This document shows positions 1 through 8,688 of a stretch of DNA of 64,000 nucleotides, piece after piece. The stretch's first letter is position 1; each line of letters opens with the position of its first letter. The position numbers and the translations under genes were made by a program. The stretch spans positions 8,277 to 72,276 of the forward strand of contig DASXCQ010000085.1 of assembly GCA_036491115.1 (NCBI GenBank). The letters run 5' to 3'. Origin of the DNA: DATEPR01 sp036491115. GTDB taxonomy: Bacteria > Actinomycetota > Actinomycetes > Mycobacteriales > Pseudonocardiaceae. Below the pieces are notes generated by a model. The model did not search any database, had not been told where the DNA came from, and saw only the letters and a program-made list of their open reading frames with translations.

Positions 1-727
1 GTATCGGGGCCGTCTGGCCCTTCGGCGAGTTGATCACTGGCTTGCGCAGTCTGCGAACGTGGTCGAAGAAGGCCCGGCCGGTGACGCCGCCGTCGTCGAT
101 CCGGACCACGGTGGCACCGGTGGCCGCGGCGAACTCCTCGGCGTACCGGTTCCACGACGCCCAGCTGACCGTGTCGGAGTCGACCAGCACCATCGTGTCC
201 CGCGCACGCACGTCCGAGGTGTCGTCGCCGGTGCTCAGCGCGTAGAGCCGGTCGGCCCCGATCAGCCGAGCCTGGAGATCGTGTTCGGCGAGGTCCGTGG
301 TCCGGACCCAGCAGATCCCGAGGTCGATACCGTGGTCGGCGACCCTGGCGGTCTGTGTGTGGGATGGCATGACCCACGCGTCGACGTGCACCCGCGCGAC
401 TCGTGAGACACGGCTGACCAGATCCGCCGGACGCCAGTTGACGTAGCCCAGCCGCAGCGGCTCGTTCGCCGCCATGCCGACCGCGATCCGGCGTAGTTCG
501 TCGGCCTGGTCGAGCAGGGCACGCGCCCTGGGTAGCAGTTCCTCACCGCACGCGGTCAGCGACACCGAACGCCGGTCGCGGTCGAACAGTTGGACACCGA
601 GGTCCCGTTCCAGCGCCTTGATCTGTTGGGACAGCGACGGACCCGCGATGAGTAGCCGTTCTGCCGCCCTGCCGAAATTCAGCTCCTCGGCGACGGCGAC
701 GAAGTATCGCAGCTGACGCAGCTCCAT
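1..727 (-). CDS. LysR-family transcriptional regulator (3' end outside window)
   Basis: The reading frame starts at ATG 727 and stays open to the window edge, so about 242 codons are visible and the C-terminus is missing. The first 60 residues form the classical LysR winged helix-turn-helix (start MELRQLRYFVAVAEELNFGR, then a LIAGPSLSQQIKALERDLGV recognition region). The effector-binding domain follows, up to about residue 242 of the usual 290-310. It lies 43 bases downstream of a SnoaL-like gene on the same strand and may regulate that gene and the SDR before it; the effector is unknown. ATG 727 is chosen because the HTH begins at once after it. Confidence 0.9.
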   Translation of the reverse strand, partial: MELRQLRYFVAVAEELNFGRAAERLLIAGPSLSQQIKALERDLGVQLFDRDRRSVSLTACGEELLPRARALLDQADELRRIAVGMAANEPLRLGYVNWRPADLVSRVSRVARVHVDAWVMPSHTQTARVADHGIDLGICWVRTTDLAEHDLQARLIGADRLYALSTGDDTSDVRARDTMVLVDSDTVSWASWNRYAEEFAAATGATVVRIDDGGVTGRAFFDHVRRLRKPVINSPKGQTAPI

Positions 728-770
728 GCACCGATTTTACCGGCTCGGCGGACACCTCTCCTGCCCACCA

Positions 771-1136
771 TCAGTCCAATCGGGAGACCTGGTAGTGGCT
801 GATCCGCCACGCGTCACCATCCTGCCGCACGATCACGCTCAGGTAGACGGTGAGCGTCGGGCGATCGGTGAAGGCGAAGTCCACGGTCAGGTAGCCCAGC
901 ACGAGGTCGGCGGCGAGGCGCCGGGTTTCCCGGACCGTGTAGCGCGCGGTCATGCCGATCGGCTGGCTGTCGTAGTAGCCGGCCACTCCGGCCGGGCCGA
1001 CGGTGTACGGGTGCAGGCCCTGGAAGATCGCGTCGTCCGTGAAGTACGTCGCGACGCGCGTCGAGTCGTGTGCGTCGACAGCGGACTTCCACTGGTCGAG
1101 GACCTCGCGGAGGATCCCCGCCTCGGTGGTGTGCAT
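771..1136 (-). CDS. SnoaL-like / NTF2-fold small protein
   Basis: A protein of 121 residues with the layout of the SnoaL-like NTF2 fold: an N-terminal helix (EVLDQWKSAVDAHDSTRVAT), the FTDDAIFQGLHPY segment, and C-terminal strands ending WRISHYQVSRLD. The family includes polyketide cyclases, ketosteroid isomerase-like enzymes and many proteins of unknown activity, so no reaction is assigned. ATG 1136 is preferred over GTG 1160 because AGAGGA lies about 7 bases upstream. It follows the SDR gene by 30 bases on the same strand, which suggests one transcript and a joint role in oxidising or isomerising a small molecule. Confidence 0.8.
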   Translation of the reverse strand: MHTTEAGILREVLDQWKSAVDAHDSTRVATYFTDDAIFQGLHPYTVGPAGVAGYYDSQPIGMTARYTVRETRRLAADLVLGYLTVDFAFTDRPTLTVYLSVIVRQDGDAWRISHYQVSRLD

Positions 1137-1166
1137 GGTGGCGTCCTCTGCTGTTGGCACGCGTGG

Positions 1167-1919
1167 TCAGTGCCCTGCGCTCTGGCCGCCGTCGACGTGC
1201 AGGATCTCTCCTGTGACGAAGGGTGAGTTCTCCAGGTACACGATGGCGTCCACGATGTCGCTGATCTCGCCCATGCGCCCGATCGGGTGCAGAGTCGCGA
1301 GGGTGTCATGGGTCTCCTCCGGATGCATCGACGTCCGGACCACGCCCGGTGCCACGGTGTTGACGCGGATGCCCCGGCTCGCGTACTCGATCGCCAGCGA
1401 CCGGGTCACCGCGTTCAGACCGCCCTTGGTCAGCGACGCCAGGGCTGCTGGCACGTTCGCGTTGGCGTGGTCCACCAGGCTGGTGGAGATGTTCACGATG
1501 TGGCCACCGTCGCCGTCCAGCATCGCCCGCACCGCCCGCTGCGTGACGCCGAAGAAACCGCGCAGATTGACATCGGTCACGAGGTCGTAGTCGTCGTCGG
1601 TGTACTCGGTGAACGGCTTGGCGACGAAGACACCGGCGTTGTTGACGAGAGTGTCGACCCTACCGAACTTCGCCAGTGCCTGGTCCACGATGCGCGCGCC
1701 AGTGGCCGGGTCGGCGATGTCACCGGCGACGGTCAGCACCTGCTGGTCATCGGACGGCTCGATGGAGCGCGAGTTGGCCACCACGGCGAACCCGAGCTTG
1801 CGGTACGCCGTCACCAGACCGGCGCCGATGCCCTGCGACGCCCCGGTGACGATGGCTACCTTCTGTGCGCTCAGCTCCGCCACCGGGCCGGCTGTGACGT
1901 GCCGCGTTGGTCCTGTCAT
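1167..1919 (-). CDS. SDR-family NAD(P)-dependent oxidoreductase
   Basis: A classical short-chain dehydrogenase of 250 residues. It shows the TGASQGIG cofactor motif near residue 25, NNAGV near 92, a catalytic Ser in the ISTSL strand, and the C-terminal segment RVNTVAPGVVRT with the usual FVTGEILHVDGG ending. The Tyr of the YxxxK motif is not obvious: the region after the serine reads LASLTKGGLNAVTRSLAIEY, with Lys but Leu at the usual Tyr place, so activity needs checking. It heads a probable SDR-SnoaL unit and is followed downstream by a LysR gene. The ATG at 1919 has GGGGG just upstream; a GTG at 1883 is an alternative start. Confidence 0.88.
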   Translation of the reverse strand: MTGPTRHVTAGPVAELSAQKVAIVTGASQGIGAGLVTAYRKLGFAVVANSRSIEPSDDQQVLTVAGDIADPATGARIVDQALAKFGRVDTLVNNAGVFVAKPFTEYTDDDYDLVTDVNLRGFFGVTQRAVRAMLDGDGGHIVNISTSLVDHANANVPAALASLTKGGLNAVTRSLAIEYASRGIRVNTVAPGVVRTSMHPEETHDTLATLHPIGRMGEISDIVDAIVYLENSPFVTGEILHVDGGQSAGH

Positions 1920-2231
1920 GCCCCCACGATCGCCCTGGGGCTGGTACGCGCGCCACGACCAGCTTGCTCCCTGGTGGGAGGACCGTCCTCCTAGCGGGGT
2001 TCAGACCGTCCCCGACTTGATGTTCTGCTTCAGCAGCATTGGCGGCGACGCAGGGACGCTGGCAGGACGGTCCGGACACATCCGTGGCCGTGAATTCCAC
2101 ATGGAGATCCTGCGTATCGCTGACCGCCACATCGGCGGCCCAGTCCCGTTGTTCGACAGTCTCATCGTGTGGAACACCTACGCCGTGTACGTCGTCGACG
2201 CGCCGGACTGTGCCTTCTGATGGGAGCCGCG
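1920..2231. other. Intergenic region, no supported gene
   Basis: A stretch of 312 bases between the SDR start and the end of the glycosyltransferase gene. It should hold the SDR promoter and the 3' end of the glycosyltransferase transcript. A 39-codon frame on the + strand (2101-2220) and longer frames on the - strand exist, but none has a convincing ribosome binding site or a recognisable product. No strong hairpin was seen. Confidence 0.4.
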
Positions 2232-3482
2232 CTACGACTTGAGCTCGTCGGCCAGACGATCGGCCGCGACCTGTACTCCGCGCTCGGCCAGTAGTCGTTC
2301 CCGCACGGTGCCGGCGGCGGCGCGGTAGCTTGCGGCGGAGTCGCCGGTCAGGTCGGTGATCAGCGCGGCCAGCCGTTCGCCGGTCAGCGACGCGCGCCGT
2401 ACCGGCAGTGGTCCCGCACCGAGTTCGTGCACCCGACGGCCGAAGAACGGCTGGTCGGCACCGATCGAGACGGCGGCGTTGGGCACTCCGGCCAACAGCG
2501 ACTCGGTGGTGGTACCCGCCCCGCCGTGGTGGATCACCGCGGCCATGCGGGGCAGCAGCCACCGGTAAGGTGCGTCGGCCAGCACGTGCACGTCCGGCGG
2601 GAGAGCCGGCATGTCGGGCGAGCCGGACCCGAGGATGACCCGCCGCCCGGCCAGGGTGGCCGCGCGCACGATGAGATCGACATCGGGATCGGTGCCCGGC
2701 ACGCTGCCGAAGCTGATGAACACCGGCGGCGGGCCGCCGGCCAGGAACGCGGCCAGCTCAGCCGGTGGCTGCCACGTGGATTCCGGCTCCGGGTCCAGCC
2801 AGGCGCCGGTCTGGCAGACGTGCTCCGGCCAGTCCGGCGCCGGCGGCACCAGGACAGGACTGAACGCCAACAGGGTCGGTGTGCCACACACCAGCTTGAC
2901 GAACCGGCCCGCCGAGGTGCGGGGCAGGCCGCGGCTGGCGCGCAGCACCTTGCCGGTCGACGTGCACATACCCGTCGCGGCGGCGACGCCGACGGTGCCG
3001 GCCAACCGGTTGATGCGGCTGGCCGTGCGGTGGCGCGGGCCGAGCACGCTGCTCCCCCCGGCCACCGTGGGCAGCATTGGCGCGAACAGGACATTGACCA
3101 CGCGGCAGCCGGTGATCTCCCGTAGTGCCGCCCCGTCGTCGATGTTCAGCAACCCGGCCACGACCAGGTCGCCGGGTTCCACCGCCGCCACTTCGGCTGC
3201 CATGACCTGCGGCGCGATCCCCGCCAGCCAGCGGGACGCGCCACGGATGTAGGAGATCGGATTGCTCGAAACCCGGCCGTCCGGCCCGGCGGCCGCCAGA
3301 ACGGACTCTCTCATCGAACGGTCGATCGGCGCGAAGTCCAGACCGGCCCCGCCGACCAGGCCGGCGTAGTCGCGCATCGCCACGGCCGTCACCGGGAGAC
3401 CGCGGCCGGCCAACTCTCGGCCGAGCGCGACCATGGGCTGCACATCACCCCGGGAACCTAAGGCCAGCAACACAACCTTCAT
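2232..3482 (-). CDS. GT1-family (MGT-like) glycosyltransferase
   Basis: A protein of 416 residues with a GT-B fold. The N-terminus MKVVLLALGSRGDVQP is the typical start of actinobacterial antibiotic and sterol glycosyltransferases. The C-terminal nucleotide-sugar domain carries VFISFGSVPG, APYRWLLPRMAAVIHHGGAG and GADQPFFGRRVHELGAG, which contain the donor-binding HHGGAGT motif. It would move a sugar from a nucleotide donor to a small hydrophobic acceptor in the cytosol; neither substrate can be read from sequence. ATG 3482 is chosen because the fold starts there, although the frame is open further upstream. A strong terminator precedes it, so it likely has its own promoter in 3483-3612. Confidence 0.9.
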   Translation of the reverse strand: MKVVLLALGSRGDVQPMVALGRELAGRGLPVTAVAMRDYAGLVGGAGLDFAPIDRSMRESVLAAAGPDGRVSSNPISYIRGASRWLAGIAPQVMAAEVAAVEPGDLVVAGLLNIDDGAALREITGCRVVNVLFAPMLPTVAGGSSVLGPRHRTASRINRLAGTVGVAAATGMCTSTGKVLRASRGLPRTSAGRFVKLVCGTPTLLAFSPVLVPPAPDWPEHVCQTGAWLDPEPESTWQPPAELAAFLAGGPPPVFISFGSVPGTDPDVDLIVRAATLAGRRVILGSGSPDMPALPPDVHVLADAPYRWLLPRMAAVIHHGGAGTTTESLLAGVPNAAVSIGADQPFFGRRVHELGAGPLPVRRASLTGERLAALITDLTGDSAASYRAAAGTVRERLLAERGVQVAADRLADELKS

Positions 3483-3612
3483 GATCGGCTCCAATCGCTC
3501 GCGGCGGATTGTAGCGGAGCCGCGATCGGCGTGATGAGCGGGTACGGTGGGCTTCTCGCGGCGGGTCCGTGACCGGTCAAGTCCGTCCACAGTGGACAGA
3601 CTCGCCGGCGCC

Positions 3613-3671
3613 GTGCCTGCACCGTGGCCACTCCGGGTGGCAGCGCTGCCGTTCGGCCACGGTGCAGGCAC
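3613..3671 (-). terminator. Rho-independent-type hairpin after the secreted hydrolase gene
   Basis: A perfect 17-bp inverted repeat (3613-3629 with 3655-3671, arm GTGCCTGCACCGTGGCC). The 25-base loop itself contains the perfect palindrome GGCAGCGCTGCC (3639-3650). It begins 16 bases past the stop codon of the hydrolase read on the - strand. No T-run follows, as is common in actinomycetes. Confidence 0.72.
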
Positions 3672-3686
3672 TGAGGTGTGGTCTAC

Positions 3687-4730
3687 CTACGAGGACGCGT
3701 GCCGCGTTATCCAGGTCTGCGAGGCCGCGAACCACTGTTCCGCGTTAGGTGCGTAGTTCAGGTCGTGGCCCGCGCCGGGAAGGATGAAGCCGTCGACCTC
3801 AGGTACTCGGCTGCCGAGGTGCGGCTTCTCGGAGCGAACCAGCGACGACGCGGAGGTGCAGTCGGCTCCGCCGAGACCGCAGAACAGCGGGTCACCGGAA
3901 CCGTTGGCGAGCAGCACGGGCACACGGATATCCAGCGGGTGAACCAGGATCAGCGGGAAGTCGTCGACTTCACCGACGGTGACGGTCGATTTGTGCGCTT
4001 CGTCAAAGGCAACCAGGGACGGATCCACGCGTTCCGGACTGTGGAACATCTCGTCCCGCAGACCCGGCGGGGTGGTGAGATAGGTGGGGTCCGGGTAGCG
4101 GCTGTGCAACTCGGGGTCGAGCGTGGCGGGATGCAGCAAGATGGGCGCCAGCCGGACGGTCGCGGTGACGTTGACGCCATGACTGACGCCGGAGAGGACC
4201 GCCGCGTCGACGTCGTGGTAACGGCTGGCCTCGTACCAGGTGGTCCAGGAGCCGTAGCTGTGCCCGACGAGAACCACCTTGCGGAAGCCGTCGTGCCGCA
4301 TGGCCTGGATCGCCTGGTGAGTGGTGGCGGCATCGGAATCGATCGTCACCAGGAGCCCGTTCGGATGGGAGCTGCGGCCGATGCCGATCCGGTCAAGGGC
4401 GAGCGTGGCGAAGCCTGCCGCGTTGGCATGTGCGACATAGCTGTAGCGGGCGGGGTCTGTGGCCGGTCCAGGTAGATCCCAGTAGGTGTGGTCATAGGTG
4501 ATTCCGCTCAACAGCACTTGCAGAGTGGTGGCTCCCGGCGGCGTGCACAGCCTGCCGTAGAGCTGCTCGGTGGTGGGCCCGGTGCCGTTGAGGCTGACCG
4601 GGATCGTCACGTCGCTGCACGCCGCTGGGGCGGCGCTGGCAGCTTCGTGCGATTCGGCACTACCTGGAGCCGCCGTGGCAACCACGACCGCGAAGGATGC
4701 GGTCAGAGCTACCAGGAGTCGTCGAGGCAC
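3687..4730 (-). CDS. Secreted alpha/beta hydrolase
   Basis: A protein of 347 residues with a signal peptide at residues 1 to about 26 (basic MPRR start, hydrophobic core, then SAESHEA cleavage region). The mature part has an alpha/beta-hydrolase fold: nucleophile elbow GHSYGS (Ser near residue 158), acid region NGSGDPLFCG, and catalytic His in GAGHDLNYAPNAEQWF. Several cysteines (CSDVT, RLCTPPG, FCGLGGADC) could form disulfides, which fits export. The substrate is not known; esterase or peptidase activity are both possible. It stands alone, with its own hairpin terminator downstream and a 245-base upstream gap. Confidence 0.88.
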   Translation of the reverse strand: MPRRLLVALTASFAVVVATAAPGSAESHEAASAAPAACSDVTIPVSLNGTGPTTEQLYGRLCTPPGATTLQVLLSGITYDHTYWDLPGPATDPARYSYVAHANAAGFATLALDRIGIGRSSHPNGLLVTIDSDAATTHQAIQAMRHDGFRKVVLVGHSYGSWTTWYEASRYHDVDAAVLSGVSHGVNVTATVRLAPILLHPATLDPELHSRYPDPTYLTTPPGLRDEMFHSPERVDPSLVAFDEAHKSTVTVGEVDDFPLILVHPLDIRVPVLLANGSGDPLFCGLGGADCTSASSLVRSEKPHLGSRVPEVDGFILPGAGHDLNYAPNAEQWFAASQTWITRHASS

Positions 4731-4750
4731 GATTCTCCTCCAAGAATGTC

Positions 4751-4764
4751 AGCATTTATATGCT
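4751..4764. promoter_or_regulatory. Small AT-rich inverted repeat upstream of the secreted hydrolase
   Basis: AGCAT-TTAT-ATGCT, with 5-bp arms and a 4-base AT spacer, lies 20-34 bases upstream of the hydrolase start at 4730 in an unusually AT-rich patch. It could be a repressor site or part of the promoter. The arms are short, so chance is possible. Confidence 0.3.
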
Positions 4765-4929
4765 TACGCATGGAGTGAATCACCCAGGTAAGAGTGGATT
4801 GTCCCCAGCGTCGGGCATGGCGGCGGAGCCTAGCAGCAGTACCGAACCGTGGAAATCGGGGATTTACCAACCCGTCTGGCGTCCGACCAGCAGGTTTCCG
4901 CCGGCGCAGCCGATCACGTCCCTCGTTGT

Positions 4930-4969
4930 CCCTATTGCGCGGTGAACCCCCCTATCCCGCGCAATAGGG
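4930..4969 (-). terminator. Hairpin terminator after the methyltransferase gene
   Basis: A perfect 13-bp inverted repeat CCCTATTGCGCGG (4930-4942) with its complement at 4957-4969 and a 14-base loop. It starts 7 bases beyond the methyltransferase stop codon in the direction of transcription. The surrounding 4731-4975 gap holds no other feature besides the small repeat at 4751. Confidence 0.65.
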
Positions 4970-4975
4970 GCTCCG

Positions 4976-5785
4976 TTACTCCGATGCGCGGAACAGGTTC
5001 AGCCGAAACAGATTCTTGCCCACCGGGTGGAGCACCGGGAGGGCGATCCGGAGGCCGACGGGCAACCGGCGGCGCACCTCCCGTGGTGGCTTGGTGATCG
5101 AGGTTGAGCTGACGAGTGTGATGCCGAGCGACTCGAACTCGCGCGGGTCCTCGCAGGACCACGCCAGGCGCGCGTCCATCTTGCCCTCGTCGGCCAAGCT
5201 GTTCATCTTCCGGTGCGTTCTGCGGTTGTAGCTGTCGAAGATGATCGTGGCACCGGGGAAGCGGCCCGCGATCTTGGCCAGCGCCCGGTCGACGTCCTCG
5301 CGCGGCAGGTAGGCCAGCACCCCTTCGCTGACGAACAGATACGGCCCCGGCAACCCGGCCACGGTCTCGTGCCAGCCATCGTCCAGCGCCGAGCCGGCGA
5401 TCATCCGGCGCCGGTCGGTGTCGGTGAAGAACTTGCGGCGCACCTCGATCGAGTCGGGCAGGTCCAGGTCGATCCAGTGGACCCGGCCGTTGTCCACCCG
5501 TTCGAACCGGGTGTTCAGGCCGCTGCCGATCTCCACCACGGTCCCAGCCGGATGAAGGTCCAGGAAGCCACGCAGGAGTGAGTCGTAGATCGCGGTTCGC
5601 GTCACCGTCCCCTGGTGGAGCCCGCCGGACCGGGCCAGGGGATGGTCGATCGACTCGAGGATCTCGACAGCCTTCGCGTCCCGCAGGATCGACCGCTTCT
5701 TGCGGGCGTCGACCGCCCGGTCGGCCAGCGTGAGCAGCATCGTTTCCTGGATCGTGCCCAGCTCGACCCTATGTGTGTCGGTCAT
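4976..5785 (-). CDS. SAM-dependent O-methyltransferase, TcmP/LCMT-like
   Basis: A protein of 269 residues of the leucine-carboxyl-methyltransferase-like group, which includes polyketide O-methyltransferases such as TcmP. The SAM site is visible as TVVEIGSGLNTRF (about residues 82-94), and the acidic WIDLDLPD strand follows. Later come FVSEGVLAYLPREDV and the FDSYN strand. Family length matches. It would methylate a hydroxyl or carboxyl group of a small molecule. It is divergent from the diterpene operon across a shared 369-base control region, so it may tailor the diterpene; that link is inference. A terminator follows it directly. Confidence 0.9.
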   Translation of the reverse strand: MTDTHRVELGTIQETMLLTLADRAVDARKKRSILRDAKAVEILESIDHPLARSGGLHQGTVTRTAIYDSLLRGFLDLHPAGTVVEIGSGLNTRFERVDNGRVHWIDLDLPDSIEVRRKFFTDTDRRRMIAGSALDDGWHETVAGLPGPYLFVSEGVLAYLPREDVDRALAKIAGRFPGATIIFDSYNRRTHRKMNSLADEGKMDARLAWSCEDPREFESLGITLVSSTSITKPPREVRRRLPVGLRIALPVLHPVGKNLFRLNLFRASE

Positions 5786-6067
5786 GCCGGCATTCTTGCG
5801 TACGCCGCAAGTACCAGTGGGACTGCCACCATAGGGCGAATCGTCGACCGTGTGCCGTCATCCGAATAGGACGGTTGGCCACCCGCCCTCGGGACGGATA
5901 CGGGCGCCGCCAGTAGTTGTATGCACGCGCCTACATGAGACGATCGTGCCACAGTACCTGCCGATGTCGTACGTTCCGTAACACGGCCGCTGCCAGCACC
6001 AACGCGGGATATTGCCTGATGAAACGGCTGCCCGTCATGACCGACTCGTCGTGACAATGGGGGAACA

Positions 6068-6107
6068 TACCGCTGATTGGGGGTACCGACCGGTTACCGT
6101 CTCGGTA
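6068..6107. promoter_or_regulatory. Cluster of TACCG half-sites in the divergent diterpene control region
   Basis: The 5786-6154 gap separates the methyltransferase and GGPP synthase starts and must hold both promoters. Within 40 bases it has TACCG at 6068, 6084 and 6095 and the reverse CGGTA at 6103. The last two form TACCG-TCT-CGGTA (6095-6107). The cluster ends 47 bases before the GGPP synthase GTG. It looks like a binding region for a dimeric regulator; no regulator is identified. The rest of the gap shows nothing clear. Confidence 0.4.
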
Positions 6108-6154
6108 TCAAATGGCGGTTCCTGGCCAGAAACGGAAAAAGGTGGCGGTGACGG

Positions 6155-7219
6155 GTGCCTGTCGACACCACACGTAGCAGGTCCGGCGTCGATCTGCTGT
6201 TGTGGAGCCGCAGCCTGGTGGTACCGGCGTTGCGCGCGGCGGTGGACCGCCTGTCGGACCCGGTGCGACACGTCGCGCTCTACCATTTCGGATGGTGCGA
6301 CGCCCAGGGGCAGCCGATTGAGACGGCCGACCTGGGTGGCGGCCGGGCGATCCGCCCGGCGCTGGTGCTGCTGTCCGCGCAGGCGGTCGGCGGCGACGCC
6401 GACCAGGCGGTTCCCGGCGCATGCGCGGTGGAGCTGGTGCACAACTTCAGCCTGCTGCACGACGACCTGATGGACCGCGACCCGACTCGTCGGCGGCGCG
6501 CTGCCTGCTGGTCGGAGTTCGGTGCGAGCGCGGCGATCCTCGCCGGGGACGCGCTGCTGGCACTGGCCTTCGACGTACTCGGCCGGTCCGGGCGGCCGGT
6601 CACCACCGAGAACGGGCTGCTCGCCGACGTACTCCTGAAGATGGTCGACGGCCAGGGCGCGGACATTTCCTTCGAGGAACGGATCGACGTCGATCTGGCC
6701 GAGTGCCTACGCATGGCGGCGGGCAAGACCGGAGCGCTGCTGGCCGGGGCGTGCGCGCTCGGCGCGTCAACCGGCGGCGGCACCCCCGACCAAGTGGAAT
6801 ACCTGCGCGGTTTCGGCGAACACCTCGGCCTCGCCTACCAGTGTCTGGATGACGTGCACGGCATCTGGGGCGATCCGCTGGCCACCGGAAAGGTGGCCCG
6901 GTCCGATCTGGTCAATCGGAAGAAGACGCTGCCCGTGGTGGCCACACTGTGCTCCGGCACGGCGGCGGGACGCGAACTGGCCCTGCTCTATCACGGCGAG
7001 GGTCCGCTGCCGGCCGCGGATGTGGCCCGTGCCGCGACGCTGATCGAGATCGCGGGCGGCCGTGACTGGACCGAGGCGCGGGCCGTCGAGCACCAGGACC
7101 AGGCGATGGAGTGCCTGCGGTCAGCCGGCCTGACGGCGGCGGCCGAGGCCGAACTGGCGGAGCTGGCGCGGCTGGTGACGGCGCTGGACGATCGGCCACC
7201 ATCGAACGGGGAGTGGTAG
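6155..7219 (+). CDS. Geranylgeranyl diphosphate synthase (polyprenyl synthetase)
   Basis: A trans-isoprenyl diphosphate synthase of 354 residues that elongates DMAPP with IPP, most likely to GGPP for the two cyclases that follow. Visible motifs are GGGRAIRP (61-68, the variant GGKxxRP), the first aspartate-rich motif LLHDDLMDRD (D103, D104, D107) and the second, LDDVHGIWGD (D232, D233). The second is the DDxxGxWGD form common in bacterial GGPP synthases paired with diterpene cyclases. The C20 length is inferred from this context. GTG 6155 is used; GGTGGCGG lies just upstream. Its stop codon overlaps by one base the start of the class II cyclase. Confidence 0.92.
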   Translation: MPVDTTRSRSGVDLLLWSRSLVVPALRAAVDRLSDPVRHVALYHFGWCDAQGQPIETADLGGGRAIRPALVLLSAQAVGGDADQAVPGACAVELVHNFSLLHDDLMDRDPTRRRRAACWSEFGASAAILAGDALLALAFDVLGRSGRPVTTENGLLADVLLKMVDGQGADISFEERIDVDLAECLRMAAGKTGALLAGACALGASTGGGTPDQVEYLRGFGEHLGLAYQCLDDVHGIWGDPLATGKVARSDLVNRKKTLPVVATLCSGTAAGRELALLYHGEGPLPAADVARAATLIEIAGGRDWTEARAVEHQDQAMECLRSAGLTAAAEAELAELARLVTALDDRPPSNGEW

Positions 7220-8688
7220 TGGTCGACGCCACTGAGCGGGTGAACCGGCTGCTGGCCGGCCTCGGGCAGCGCCCGGTGGCCGCCATGGCCTATGCCACCG
7301 CATGGGCCGCCCGCCTGACGGCCGGCGGCGGGCAACCGGTGTTTCCGCGGGCCCGGCAGTGGCTGCGGGAACACCAGCACGCCGACGGCTCCTGGGGCGG
7401 TGTGGTGCCCAACCCGTACGACCGGCTGGTCTCCACCCTGGCCGCGGTGCTCGCCCTGCACCGGGCCGACGATCACTGGACAGCCGACGCGGTCCGTTCC
7501 GGCGTGGACTACCTGCGTGGACACGCGACCGACTGGCGGGGCGCGGTCGGCGAGCCGATCGGCTTCGAAGTGGTGGCGCCACACCTGGTGGAGCGGGCCG
7601 GCGCGGCGGGCCTGCTGTCCCTGGGCGGGCTCGGCGACCTGGCCGCACTCCGTGACGACAAGCTCGCCCGCATCCCGCCCGGCGCGCTGACCACCCGGCC
7701 CACTGCCCTGCTGTACTCGTTGGAGGTCCTGGGCGAGCTGGCGCCACCACGCGAGGTGGCCGCCTTCGCCGCGGTGAACGGCTCGATGGCCAACAACCCC
7801 GCCGCGACCGCCGCGCTGTGGTCGGCGACCGGCGAGCCGACCGCACTGGACTACCTGCACGCCGCCGAACGGTCCACGGGGGACGGTGGGATGCCGGAGA
7901 TCTACCCGATCTCGGTGTTCGAGCCGGGCTGGGTCGTCTACCTGTTGCAGCGCGCCGGCCTGGCAGGCGTCGAGGCGAAACGGCACGTCGAGCGGTTGGT
8001 GGAACTGGCAGGCGGCGCCCGGCTCGGACTCGGGGTGAGCGCGGAGTTCCCGGTACCGGACTCCGACGACACCGCCATGGTCGCGAACGTGGCACACGCC
8101 TTCGGCCACGACAATGCCGCGCTGCTGGAGTCGTTGCTGTGTTTCGAAGCGGACGACCACTTCGTCGGATTCGAGCACGAACGCGGCGTCCCGGTCAGCG
8201 CGAACGCGCGGGTGCTCGAGGCACTGGGTCAGCAGCCGGACCGGTTCGCCGTCCAGGTGGCCAAGGCCACGACGTTCCTGCTGGACAGCCGCCAGGACGA
8301 CGCATGGTGGTACGACAAGTGGCACCTCTCGCCGCACTACGCCACCGCACAGGCCGTCTTCGCCCTGGCCGCCATCACCGCACCGGGCACCCTGTCCGGC
8401 ACCAGGCGGTGGCTGCTGGACGGTCAGCACCCGGACGGCTCCTGGGGGATGGCGGGCGGCCTGCCCGAGGAGACCGCCTACGCGGTGCTGTCGCTGGACG
8501 CCCTGGGCGACCGGCACGGGTCGGTGCCCGCCGACAGCATGCGGCGTGCCGGCGACTATCTCGGCGAGCACGTCGACGACACGGACTTCGCCGAGTTGTG
8601 GATCGGCAAGGGCCTCTACACCCCACCCGCCGTCGTGCGGGCGGCGGTGCTCGCGGCCCACGTGGCGAGCCGGGCGCCGCGGCCGTGA
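7219..8688 (+). CDS. Class II diterpene cyclase (DxDD, copalyl-diphosphate-synthase type)
   Basis: A protein of 489 residues with the beta-gamma double alpha-barrel of class II terpene cyclases. The proton-donating motif DSDD is at residues 281-284 (VPDSDDTAM). QW-like repeats are seen near the N-terminus (QHADGSWGG, about 53-61) and near the C-terminus (QHPDGSWGMAGGL). It would protonate GGPP and cyclise it to a bicyclic labdadienyl diphosphate (CPP type; stereochemistry not readable). The length matches bacterial CPP synthases, which lack the alpha domain. GTG 7219 is chosen because CGGGGAG precedes it and it overlaps the GGPP synthase stop (TAGTG). Its own stop overlaps the next gene start (TGATG). 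Confidence 0.92.
   Translation: MVDATERVNRLLAGLGQRPVAAMAYATAWAARLTAGGGQPVFPRARQWLREHQHADGSWGGVVPNPYDRLVSTLAAVLALHRADDHWTADAVRSGVDYLRGHATDWRGAVGEPIGFEVVAPHLVERAGAAGLLSLGGLGDLAALRDDKLARIPPGALTTRPTALLYSLEVLGELAPPREVAAFAAVNGSMANNPAATAALWSATGEPTALDYLHAAERSTGDGGMPEIYPISVFEPGWVVYLLQRAGLAGVEAKRHVERLVELAGGARLGLGVSAEFPVPDSDDTAMVANVAHAFGHDNAALLESLLCFEADDHFVGFEHERGVPVSANARVLEALGQQPDRFAVQVAKATTFLLDSRQDDAWWYDKWHLSPHYATAQAVFALAAITAPGTLSGTRRWLLDGQHPDGSWGMAGGLPEETAYAVLSLDALGDRHGSVPADSMRRAGDYLGEHVDDTDFAELWIGKGLYTPPAVVRAAVLAAHVASRAPRP

Noticed and set aside
2101..2220. A 39-codon + strand frame (MEILRIADRHIGG...) and a - strand frame ending in two close cysteines, considered as a peptide precursor gene.
   Set aside because: No ribosome binding site, no leader-core pattern of a known RiPP class, and no modifying enzyme nearby.
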